Below, one piece after another: positions 50,877 to 58,298 of a DNA stretch of 64,000 nt; within the stretch, counting starts at the first letter, position 1, and each line of letters begins with the position of its first letter. Under the pieces are notes generated by a model. The model saw only the letters and a list, made by a program, of their open reading frames with translations, was not told where the DNA came from and did not search any database. The DNA lies in contig NZ_JAMRYR010000001.1 in NCBI RefSeq assembly GCF_028437565.1, positions 310,001 through 374,000 on the forward strand, given 5' to 3'. The stretch comes from Actinomyces sp. B33. Lineage in GTDB: Bacteria > Actinomycetota > Actinomycetes > Actinomycetales > Actinomycetaceae. A program made the position numbers and the translations under genes.

Positions 50877-52514
50877 TTACTGGCCGGTGGCGACGGAGAG
50901 CATTCCGGCGCGGATCAGGTCGCGCAGCACCGGGCCGACCTCGTCCCGCACCTCGTCGGGCGCCCGGTCGGTGAGGAGGGCGACGGCGGCAGCGATCTGC
51001 CCGCACGTCAGCTCCCCATCGCAGGCGCCGACGACGGCCGAGGCGGCGGTCCCCACCCGGATCGACCGGCCCAGGGCGGCCCCCTGGTGGAGGATCATCA
51101 CCGTCGGGTCCGGGCTTCCGGGCACGTAGTGGCGCTCCTCGGTGACGTCGGGGGCGCGCACGAGGACGAGACCCCACAGATCCTCCGGCAGCCGAAGCGC
51201 GTCGAGGGCGCGTTCGGCATCGGCGCCGACCGGGGCCGCCCCGGTGATCTGGAAGTCGTAGGACCGCACCCCCTGTCCGGCGCCATCCCCCGCGTCCGCG
51301 GCCCCGGCCTCGTCGATGCGGCGCACGGCGATGAACCCCATGCCGACGGCCCCGACCCCGGCGCGCGCGAAGTCCGCGAGCCACCTCTCGTAGGTCCGCT
51401 CGTAGGCCTCGCGCCCATCGAGGTGGGAGCCCCCGTCGCGGATCCACATCTCGACGTAGCGGGCGGTGTCGACGACGTCGCGCTGGACGACCCAGGCGTC
51501 CACCGGCAGGTCCTCGAGCCATCGGTCGATGCGCGCCGACCAGTCGGCGTCGGGGTCCGCGTCGGCGGGGATCTCCCAGTTCGCGAGCATCTGGAGGACT
51601 CCCCCGGCGGTCAGGCGCGCGGGGGCCTGGCGGATCAGGGTCTCGACGAGGCGGTCGCGGCTCATGCCGGCGTCGCGGTATTCGAGGACGCCGACGCCGC
51701 CCGAGGAGCGCACAGACTCGGGGGTGATGACGAAGGGCGGGTTCGTCACGATGAGGTCGAAGGCCTCGTCGGCGACAGGTTCGAAGAGGGAGCCGACGCG
51801 CACGTCGAGGCTGACCCCGTTGAGGGCGGCGTTGAAGCTGGTGAAGGCGCAGGCCCGCTCGGACAGGTCGGTGGCGACGACCCGGTCGGCGTGGGAGGCC
51901 AGGGCGAGGGCCTGGATGCCGCATCCGCAGCCGAGGTCGAGGGCGGAGCCGACGGGCCGGCGGATCGTCAGGGCGAGGAGGGATCGGGTCGCCCCTCCCA
52001 CGCCCATGACGTGATCGGGCGCCAGGGGCCGGCCGGTCTGGGCCTGGCCGAGGTCGGAGGCGATCCACCAGGTGCGGGGGCGCGCGCCGCCGGGGGCCTC
52101 GGGTTCGGGCGGTTCGACGTCGTGGGGCCGCAGGTCGACGAGGGGGATCAGGCCGCGGCTGGGGTGGGTTCCGGCGGCGGGGGTGTCCGGGGAGGGGGCG
52201 CGTTCGGCCGGCGGCTGGGCGGCCAGTCCCAGGCGGATCGCTCCGGCGGCGCCGAGGCCGGGCAGGGCGGCGTCGAGGGAGTCGGCGGTCTCGGCGGCGC
52301 CCAGGAGGAAGAAGCGGGTGAGGATGGCGGCGGGCTCGTCGCGCCCGTCGAGTTCGACGAGGGCGGGGACCCGCTGGGCGCGGTCGAGCGCGTCGCGCGC
52401 GGTGTCGGACAGGAGGGCGTCGATCGAGGCGCCCGTCCAGTCCGCGGCGACGAGGTCGGCGCGCAGGGCCTCGATGAGGTCCGCGTCGAGCGCGGGCACG
52501 GGGGTCTGGGTCAT
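50877..52514 (-). CDS. Two-part class I methyltransferase (NPPF type)
   Basis: A 545-residue soluble protein. The N-terminal part (about 1-165) is an all-helical region found only with this enzyme group in actinobacteria. The central domain (170-400) is a SAM methyltransferase with SALDLGCGCGIQALALA and TNPPFVITPE (N258), the motif of enzymes that methylate planar nitrogen in glutamine or nucleobases (PrmC, RlmG types). The C-terminal winged-helix-like part ends at the repeat. Start ATG 52514 lies seven bases from TAGGCT. The true substrate is unknown; rRNA base or protein glutamine are both possible. Confidence 0.85.
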   Translation of the reverse strand: MTQTPVPALDADLIEALRADLVAADWTGASIDALLSDTARDALDRAQRVPALVELDGRDEPAAILTRFFLLGAAETADSLDAALPGLGAAGAIRLGLAAQPPAERAPSPDTPAAGTHPSRGLIPLVDLRPHDVEPPEPEAPGGARPRTWWIASDLGQAQTGRPLAPDHVMGVGGATRSLLALTIRRPVGSALDLGCGCGIQALALASHADRVVATDLSERACAFTSFNAALNGVSLDVRVGSLFEPVADEAFDLIVTNPPFVITPESVRSSGGVGVLEYRDAGMSRDRLVETLIRQAPARLTAGGVLQMLANWEIPADADPDADWSARIDRWLEDLPVDAWVVQRDVVDTARYVEMWIRDGGSHLDGREAYERTYERWLADFARAGVGAVGMGFIAVRRIDEAGAADAGDGAGQGVRSYDFQITGAAPVGADAERALDALRLPEDLWGLVLVRAPDVTEERHYVPGSPDPTVMILHQGAALGRSIRVGTAASAVVGACDGELTCGQIAAAVALLTDRAPDEVRDEVGPVLRDLIRAGMLSVATGQ

Positions 52515-52521
52515 GGGCCTC

Positions 52522-52527
52522 AGCCTA
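52522..52527 (-). promoter_or_regulatory. -10 element of NPPF methyltransferase, near-leaderless
   Basis: TAGGCT on the minus strand with seven bases to the ATG at 52514 and no ribosome site. Confidence 0.45.
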
Positions 52528-52626
52528 CGAGGGCCCGCCCCGACTGGAAAACACGGGTTTTCTCTGAGGTATTCCGAGGATCCGATCAAGGCTGCATCCC
52601 ATCCTCCCCGCGAAAGAAAAACTCTC

Positions 52627-53102
52627 ATGGCCTTCGACTCCCTCGCACGAAACGCGGTCGTGTTCTGACCGGCGTCGTCCTCATCGCCCTCATCGGCGCC
52701 GGCGCCTCGGCCGGAAAGGATGATCCCGAGCCTCCTGCCGAGTCTCCGGCAGCGGTCGTGTCGATCCCCTTGCCGCCAGACTCGCAGAAGAAGGAATCGG
52801 CACGGAAGGAGCGCGAGAAGAAAGCCCGGAAGGCCCGGGAAGAGGCGCGCAGGGCCGCGGAGGAGGCAGCCGCGAAACAGGCGGCGGCCGAACAAGCAGC
52901 CGCCGAACAGGCCGTGGCCGAGCAAGCCGCAGCCGAGCAGGCTCTTGCCCCCGTCGTCGAGGCCCCGCCGGCCCCCGAACCGAGTGCGTATTACGCGAAC
53001 TGCAGCGAGGCCCGAGCTGCGGGCGCCGCGCCCCTGGACGCCGGCGAGCCGGGGTACGCCCCTCGACTCGACCGCGACAAGGACGGCGTGGCCTGCGAGT
53101 AG
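52627..53102 (+). pseudogene. Excalibur-domain surface protein with disrupted start
   Basis: The frame ending at 53102 encodes a basic stretch (PRTKRGR), a hydrophobic segment (GVVLIALIGAGASAG), a long alanine/glutamate/glutamine coiled-coil with AAEQ repeats, and a C-terminal Excalibur calcium-binding motif with DRDKDGVACE. It has no ATG, GTG or TTG before the hydrophobic segment. The only nearby ATG, 52627, is in another frame and meets a stop after 13 codons; a one-base shift would join them. So it is either a recent frameshift, a sequencing error or a case of recoding. Coordinates assume the ATG is the original start. Confidence 0.6.
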
Positions 53103-53242
53103 CCTCCCGCGGGCGACCCCACCCGCGGGAGGCACCGCCGATTCCCCAGGTGCGGGCGCGCGGGCGCACAATGGTGGAGGAGTCCTCATCCCCCCTCCCG
53201 CCGGCCCGGCCGGCGCCTCGTCGACACCGCGAAGGAGCCGTC

Positions 53243-54301
53243 ATGCGGGCACTGCGCAAGACCACCTCGGGCCCTGGCCTCGACCTGTGCGAGATCCCCG
53301 AGCCGACCCCCGGATTCGGCGAGGTCAAGATCCGCGTCCAGCGGGCGGGACTGTGCGGCACCGACGTCCACCTCTTCAACTGGGACGGGGGCGCCCCCGG
53401 ATCGCTGACGCCCCCGCAGACCCTCGGGCACGAGTTCTGCGGCGAGATCACTCAGATCGGGCCGGGCGTGGCCGAGGGCTTCGCCCGCGATGAGCTCCAC
53501 GTCGGCCAGCGCGTCAGCGTCGAAGGGCACATCGTGTGCGGCCGGTGCCGCAACTGCCGGGCGGGCCGGCGCCACATGTGCATCCGCACGATCGGCATCG
53601 GCGTCAACCGCGACGGCGGATTCGCCGACTACGTCGTCGTCCCGGCCGGGAACGTGTGGGCCCAGCCCTCGTCCATCGACCCCGAGCTCGGCGCCCTCTT
53701 CGACCCGCTGGGCAACGCCGTCCACTCGTGCCAGCAGATCGAGATGACCGGTCAGGACGTCCTCGTCACCGGGGCCGGCCCCATCGGCATCATGTGCGTG
53801 GCCCTCGCCAAGCACGCCGGAGCCCGCCACGTCGTCGTCACCGACCTCCAGGCCGACCGCCTGGCCCTGGCCGAGCGGGCCGGCGCCGACGTCGCCCTCA
53901 ATATCACCGAGCGCACCCTCCCCGAGGTCATGGCCGACCTCGGGATCCGCGAGGGCTTCGACGCCGGGCTTGAGATGTCCGGCGCCCCGGGCGGGTTGTC
54001 GACGCTCATCGAGCACTGCACGCACGGGGCGACGATCGCCCTGCTCGGCCTGCCCAAGGGCGCCTTCCCCGTCGACTGGGGGAAGGTCATCACGCGGATG
54101 CTGACCATCAAGGGCGTCTACGGGCGCGAGATGTTCGACACCTGGTACCTCGCGACCTACATGATGGAGACCTCCGAGCCCCTGCGGGACTCGGTCCGCT
54201 CGATCATCACCCACCGCTTCGCCCCCGAGCAGTGGCAGGAGGCGTTCGCGGCCGCCGCCTCCGGGACCGCCGGGAAGGTGATCCTCGACTGGGAGGCGTG
54301 A
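53243..54301 (+). CDS. tdh: L-threonine 3-dehydrogenase
   Basis: Oxidises threonine to 2-amino-3-ketobutyrate with NAD. The 352-residue zinc enzyme has catalytic zinc C38 in GLCGTD and HEFCGEI, the structural zinc cluster CGRCRNCRAGRRHMC with four cysteines, and the nucleotide fold VLVTGAGPIGIMCVALAKHAGA. The C-terminal GREMFDTWYLATYMME segment is specific to threonine dehydrogenases. ATG 53243 has GAAGGAG. kbl, the next pathway enzyme, follows on the same strand but after 397 bases, so the two may be separately controlled. Confidence 0.95.
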   Translation: MRALRKTTSGPGLDLCEIPEPTPGFGEVKIRVQRAGLCGTDVHLFNWDGGAPGSLTPPQTLGHEFCGEITQIGPGVAEGFARDELHVGQRVSVEGHIVCGRCRNCRAGRRHMCIRTIGIGVNRDGGFADYVVVPAGNVWAQPSSIDPELGALFDPLGNAVHSCQQIEMTGQDVLVTGAGPIGIMCVALAKHAGARHVVVTDLQADRLALAERAGADVALNITERTLPEVMADLGIREGFDAGLEMSGAPGGLSTLIEHCTHGATIALLGLPKGAFPVDWGKVITRMLTIKGVYGREMFDTWYLATYMMETSEPLRDSVRSIITHRFAPEQWQEAFAAAASGTAGKVILDWEA

Positions 54302-54698
54302 TGCGCCCGGCCACCGCCCGTCCGCCGATGAAACCGGGGAGCCCGATCTCACGAGGCGCAGCACGCAGGGCTCGAAGGCGCACGTCGGCTTCCGAACCGC
54401 GGTTTTCGAGGCAGGCCACGGCCGACCCTTGATGGTGGGCCTCGCGCTGCGAACCTCCGCATCGAGGAGCGGCATCGAGAGAGCACCGACCCGAACCTGA
54501 AGACTCTGCCCGCTCCCCGGGGAGTGGGCAACGAGGCCCCGAGGCCACTGCCCAACCGCCATCGGCATGACACAGTTGAGGCTGACCACCCGAACCAGAC
54601 GGTCGAGAAGAGCCCCCTGGGTCTCTTGTCGCCAGCACTGCCATCATCCCAGGAATCTGAGACTCCGCCCCCGGGGCGGAGCGCGAAGGAGCAGCACC
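54302..54698. other. 397-base gap between tdh and kbl
   Basis: No supported gene on either strand. It ends in a hairpin just before the kbl ribosome site. I looked for a glycine riboswitch, since kbl makes glycine, but the conserved core words are absent. Composition is less codon-like than the flanks; possible residue of a lost gene. Confidence 0.4.
54663..54681 (+). promoter_or_regulatory. Leader hairpin before kbl ribosome site
   Basis: CTCCGCCC/GGGCGGAG, 8-bp stem with a 3-base loop, ends four bases before the GAAGGAG site of kbl. It could terminate read-through or affect translation start. Confidence 0.35.
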
Positions 54699-55898
54699 AT
54701 GGACACCCTGACCCCCGCCCTCGAAGCCGCCCTCGACGAGATCCGCGAGGCCGGCCTGTACAAGTCCGAGCGCGAGATCCTCGGCCGCCAGGGCCCCGCC
54801 GTCGAGACCGGTGCCGGCACCGCCCTGAACTTCTGCGCGAACAACTACCTCGGTCTGGCGGGCGACCCCCGCCCCGCCGAGGCCGCGAAGGCCGCCCTCG
54901 ACCGGTGGGGCTTCGGCATGAGCTCCGTGCGCTTCATCTGCGGGACGCAGGACCAGCATCGCGCCCTCGAACGCGAGATCGCCTCCTTCCTCGGCACCGA
55001 GGACGCGATCCTCTTCTCCAGCTGCTTCGACGCCAACGGCGGGATCTTCGAAGCCCTGTTCACCGCCGCCGACGCCATCGTCTCCGACGAGCTCAACCAC
55101 GCGTCGCTCATCGACGGCATCCGCCTGTGCAAGGCCGCCCGCTACCGCTACCGCAACGCCGACCTCGACGACCTGCGCGCCCAACTGACCGCCGCCCGCG
55201 ACGCCGGGGCCGAGCAGGTCGTCGTCGTCACCGACGGCGTGTTCTCCATGGACGGCTCCTACGCCCCTCTACCGGGCATCTGCGATCTCGCCGAGGAGTT
55301 CCGCGCGCTCGTCATGGTCGACGATTCGCACGCCACCGGCTTCGTCGGCGCGGGTGGGCGGGGCACTCCCGAGCTCTTCGGCGTCGCCGATCGGGTCGAC
55401 ATCCTCACCGGCACCCTCGGCAAGGCCCTGGGAGGGGCCTCGGGGGGCTACGTCGCAGCCGGCCGGGCGGTCGTCGACATGCTGCGCCAAAGGGCCCGCC
55501 CCTACCTCTTCTCCAACACCCTCGCCCCGGCCGTCGTCGCCGGATCGCGGGAGGCCCTGCGGATCGCGGCGGACGCCGACGACGCGAGGGAGCACCTGGC
55601 CGACATGTCGGCGCTGTTCCGCTCGCTCATGTCCGAGGCGGGCTTCGAGCTGCTGCCCGGCTCGCACCCGATCCACGCCGTGATGTTCCCCGGCGAGGAC
55701 GGCGCGCGCGCGGCGGGCACGATCGCGGCGCGGATGCTCGACCTGGGCGTGTACGTCACGGCGTTCTCCTTCCCCGTCGTCCCGCGCGGCAGGGCCCGGA
55801 TCCGCGTGCAGCTGTCGGCGGCCCACTCACGCGAGGACGTCCTGGCCTGCGTCGACGCGTTCATCCGGGCGCGCGACGAGGTCGTCGCCCAGGCTTAA
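54699..55898 (+). CDS. kbl: Glycine C-acetyltransferase (2-amino-3-ketobutyrate CoA ligase)
   Basis: Splits 2-amino-3-ketobutyrate with CoA into glycine and acetyl-CoA, completing threonine breakdown begun by Tdh. A 399-residue fold type I PLP enzyme of the alpha-oxoamine synthase family. Visible motifs are [31 protein letters not shown], the aspartate in [13 protein letters not shown] and the PLP lysine in [17 protein letters not shown] 54699 has a GAAGGAG site. The gene ends in an unusual pair of overlapping hairpins. Confidence 0.95.
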   Translation: MDTLTPALEAALDEIREAGLYKSEREILGRQGPAVETGAGTALNFCANNYLGLAGDPRPAEAAKAALDRWGFGMSSVRFICGTQDQHRALEREIASFLGTEDAILFSSCFDANGGIFEALFTAADAIVSDELNHASLIDGIRLCKAARYRYRNADLDDLRAQLTAARDAGAEQVVVVTDGVFSMDGSYAPLPGICDLAEEFRALVMVDDSHATGFVGAGGRGTPELFGVADRVDILTGTLGKALGGASGGYVAAGRAVVDMLRQRARPYLFSNTLAPAVVAGSREALRIAADADDAREHLADMSALFRSLMSEAGFELLPGSHPIHAVMFPGEDGARAAGTIAARMLDLGVYVTAFSFPVVPRGRARIRVQLSAAHSREDVLACVDAFIRARDEVVAQA

Positions 55899-55905
55899 CG
55901 TCGAT

Positions 55906-55961
55906 CCACGCGCATCCTGAGGCTCGGCCCACGCGCACGTTGAGGATGCGCGTGGGCCGAG
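55906..55961 (+). terminator. Terminator of kbl with competing hairpins
   Basis: A perfect 15-bp stem (55923-55937 with 55947-55961) follows the kbl stop. A second perfect 13-bp stem (55906-55918 with 55943-55955) shares the right arm, so only one can form at a time. Confidence 0.65.
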
Positions 55962-56052
55962 GGACGAGGCCCGCATCGCCGGATGAATGAGCGCCTCACT
56001 ACGGCCGCGCGCATAGGCGCCGCGCTCGTGGGCCTGGCATGATGGGAGCGTT

Positions 56053-56084
56053 CGCGCGCCGCGGGTCTGGACCCGCGGCGCGCG
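56053..56084 (+). terminator. GC hairpin upstream of DUF808 gene
   Basis: A perfect 14-bp stem (56053-56066 with 56071-56084) and a CTGG loop, 80 bases before the DUF808 start. It may be a second terminator of kbl or a leader structure. Confidence 0.45.
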
Positions 56085-56164
56085 CGTCGGCCAGTGCCTC
56101 GACCGCACCTCCGCAATCGCGGCCCGGACCGAGCCCGCCCTCGCAACCCCCGAAGGAAACGCCC

Positions 56165-57151
56165 ATGCCCGGTGGCCTCATCGCCCTCCTCGACGACATC
56201 GCGACCCTCGCGAAGATGACCGCCGCGTCCTTCGACGACATCGCCGCCGGCGCCGTCAAGACCTCCTCGAAAGCCGTCGGCATCGTCATCGACGACACGG
56301 CCGTGACCCCGCAGTACGTCGCCGGACTGGACCCGAGCCGCGAGCTGCCGATCATCAAGAAGATCGCGCGCGGCTCGCTCATCAACAAGCTCGCGATCAT
56401 CCTGCCGGCCGCCCTGCTGCTCACGTGGGTGGCGCCGTGGCTCTTACCGATCCTCCTCGTGCTGGGCGGCACCTATCTGTGTTTCGAGGGCGCGGAGAAA
56501 GTGCTCGCGAAATTCGGGCTCGTCCCCAGTCACGCGGAAAAGGGCCACGGCAACGAGCAGGGTCGCGTGACGCCCGAGGAGACGGAGAAGAACATGGTCT
56601 CCTCGGCGACGCGAACGGACCTCATCCTGTCCGCGGAGATCATGCTCATCTCCTTGGCGAACGTCGACTCGGACTCGAACCTCGTGCGCGTGGGCATCAT
56701 GGTCACCGTCGCGTTCTTCATGACCTTCTTCGTCTACGGCCTCGTCGCGATCCTCGTGAAGATGGACGATATCGGCGCGCACCTGGCGAAGAAGAAGGGC
56801 GCCGTCGCCGCGCTCGGCGCGGGGATCGTTTCGACCATGCCGAAGGTGTTCATCGCGATCGGCGTCGTGGGCACGGTCGCGATGCTGTGGGTCGGCGGGC
56901 ACATCGTCATCACGGCTCTGGCGAGCCTCGGTTTCGAGCCGCTGCACCACGTGGTCGAACTCGCGGTCGAGGCGGTCGCCGACGCGGGCTCGGCGGTCCA
57001 GTGGATCGTCGAGACGGTTCTGTCGGGTGTCTTCGGCCTGCTGCTCGGGTCGGTGGCGGCGTTCGCCTATCTCGGTGCGCGGCGGCTTCTGGCCGCGGCG
57101 AAAACCTCGCAGACGCGGGCCGAGCAGGAGGCTCCCGCCCCTCGCGTCTGA
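56165..57151 (+). CDS. DUF808 family inner membrane protein (YedI-like)
   Basis: A 328-residue membrane protein. The N-terminus MPGGLIALLDDIATLAKMTAASFDDIAAGAVKTS and the following VGIVIDDTAVTPQYV are hallmark DUF808 segments. About five to six hydrophobic helices follow, with a cytoplasmic loop carrying EEKN-like residues (TPEETEKNMVSSATRTDLILSAEIM). The function of this widespread family is not known. ATG 56165 has AAGGA; in-frame upstream sequence to 56039 is low-complexity. It seems to be transcribed alone. Confidence 0.9.
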   Translation: MPGGLIALLDDIATLAKMTAASFDDIAAGAVKTSSKAVGIVIDDTAVTPQYVAGLDPSRELPIIKKIARGSLINKLAIILPAALLLTWVAPWLLPILLVLGGTYLCFEGAEKVLAKFGLVPSHAEKGHGNEQGRVTPEETEKNMVSSATRTDLILSAEIMLISLANVDSDSNLVRVGIMVTVAFFMTFFVYGLVAILVKMDDIGAHLAKKKGAVAALGAGIVSTMPKVFIAIGVVGTVAMLWVGGHIVITALASLGFEPLHHVVELAVEAVADAGSAVQWIVETVLSGVFGLLLGSVAAFAYLGARRLLAAAKTSQTRAEQEAPAPRV

Positions 57152-57244
57152 GGCGTCCCCGGCGACGTTCTTCAGTGCTCATCACGCTGAAAGCACCTCG
57201 CGATAGGCTCGGATCGGTCATACCGGAACCTCGAGGAGGCCGCA

Positions 57245-57520
57245 TTGGCACGACCGACGAACAAGGCCGACCTGCTGAACGCCGCGACCTCGCGCTTCGA
57301 GGCCCTCGATCGCCTCCTCGATTCCATGGATTCCGACGAGGCGAGCGCGTCTTTCGCCTTCGATGTCGCCAATAGGGGGAAGCCCACTGGACGCGGGACA
57401 GGAATGTTCGCGACGTCGTGGTTCATCTGCACGCATGGCATTCGCTGCTCCTGACGTGGATCGAGGAGAATCTGGCGGGTCGTGAGCGCCCCTTCTCGTC
57501 GGCCCGGCGTCCTCGCCCGA
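57245..57520 (+). pseudogene. Broken ClbS/DfsB family gene
   Basis: Starts at TTG 57245 after GAGGAGG. Codons to about 57375 give MARPTNKADLLNAATSRFEALDRLLDSM, the exact N-terminal pattern of ClbS/DfsB four-helix proteins. The matching sequence then jumps to another frame, DRNVRDVVVHLHAWHSLLLTWIEENLAGRERPF (57397 on), so one base is missing or extra near the AGGGGG run at 57374-57379. The remaining C-terminal half (about 70 residues) is gone and the region runs into the sodA promoter. ClbS proteins open electrophilic cyclopropanes of colibactin; others are uncharacterised. Confidence 0.85.
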
Positions 57521-57541
57521 GCGGATGGGACCTAGGGCCTG

Positions 57542-57547
57542 TACCCT
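57542..57547 (+). promoter_or_regulatory. -10 element of sodA
   Basis: TG-TACCCT-like extended -10. Transcription would start near 57554, 45 bases before the sodA ATG, exactly at an in-frame GTG. Confidence 0.45.
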
Positions 57548-57598
57548 GGCAGTGTGCCCGAACGGGCGTTGATACCGCACCCACGACGAGGAGACGCC

Positions 57599-58219
57599 AT
57601 GACCGTTTACACGCTTCCCGACCTGCCCTACGACTACGCCGCTCTGGAGCCCCACATCTCGGGGCGCATCATGGAGCTGCATCACGACAAGCACCACGCG
57701 GCCTACGTCGCCGGCGCGAACACCGCGCTGGAGAAGCTCGAGGCCGCCCGGGATTCCGGTGATTTCGCGGCGATCAACCTCTACGAGAAGAACCTGGCGT
57801 TCAACCTCGGCGGGCACACGAACCACTCGATCTTCTGGACGAACATGGCCCCCGATGCGGGCGGCGAGCCCACCGGCGAGGTCGCCTCCGCGATCGACGA
57901 GTTCTTCGGATCCTTCGAGAAGTTCCAGGGGCAGTTCACGGCCGCCGCGACGGGCCTGCAGGGGTCGGGGTGGGCCGTCCTGGCGTGGGACACCCTGTCC
58001 GAGCGCCTCGTGACCTTCCAGGTCACCGACCATCAGGGGAACCTCCCCGTGGCGACGGTCCCGCTGCTGCTCATCGACATGTGGGAGCACGCCTTCTACC
58101 TCGATTATCAGAACGTCAAGGCCGACTACGTCAAGGCGTGGTGGAACGTCGTCGACTGGGAGAACGTCGCCGAGCGCTTCGAGCGGGCCCGGACCCGGTA
58201 CTCGGGTCTGGTCGCCTGA
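57599..58219 (+). CDS. sodA: Superoxide dismutase (Fe/Mn type)
   Basis: Converts superoxide to oxygen and peroxide. The 206-residue protein shows all metal ligands: H28 in [12 protein letters not shown], the second histidine in [10 protein letters not shown], and the D and H of [13 protein letters not shown]. Residues such as GSGWAVLAW are compatible with manganese or cambialistic use. ATG 57599 has GAGGAG and matches the family start; an in-frame GTG at 57554 could add 15 residues if a leaderless message is made. A strong terminator follows. Cytosolic by lack of a signal peptide. Confidence 0.97.
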   Translation: MTVYTLPDLPYDYAALEPHISGRIMELHHDKHHAAYVAGANTALEKLEAARDSGDFAAINLYEKNLAFNLGGHTNHSIFWTNMAPDAGGEPTGEVASAIDEFFGSFEKFQGQFTAAATGLQGSGWAVLAWDTLSERLVTFQVTDHQGNLPVATVPLLLIDMWEHAFYLDYQNVKADYVKAWWNVVDWENVAERFERARTRYSGLVA

Positions 58220-58234
58220 CCTCGTCGGACTGAA

Positions 58235-58277
58235 CCGGGGCCCGGGATCGCGTCGTCGACGCGGTCCCGGGCCCCGG
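58235..58277. terminator. Strong terminator between sodA and the surface protein gene
   Basis: Nearly perfect stem of about 20 bp (CCGGGGCCCGGGA with its complement and CGCGTCG arms, one T-G mismatch). It lies 16 bases after sodA and 22 bases before the stop of the convergent gene, so it can serve both. Confidence 0.75.
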
Positions 58278-58298
58278 CGTTTCGTCCCGTGCTGCCCG

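Noticed and set aside
54302-54698. Glycine riboswitch upstream of kbl
   Set aside because: The conserved glycine aptamer core words were not found on reading the gap.
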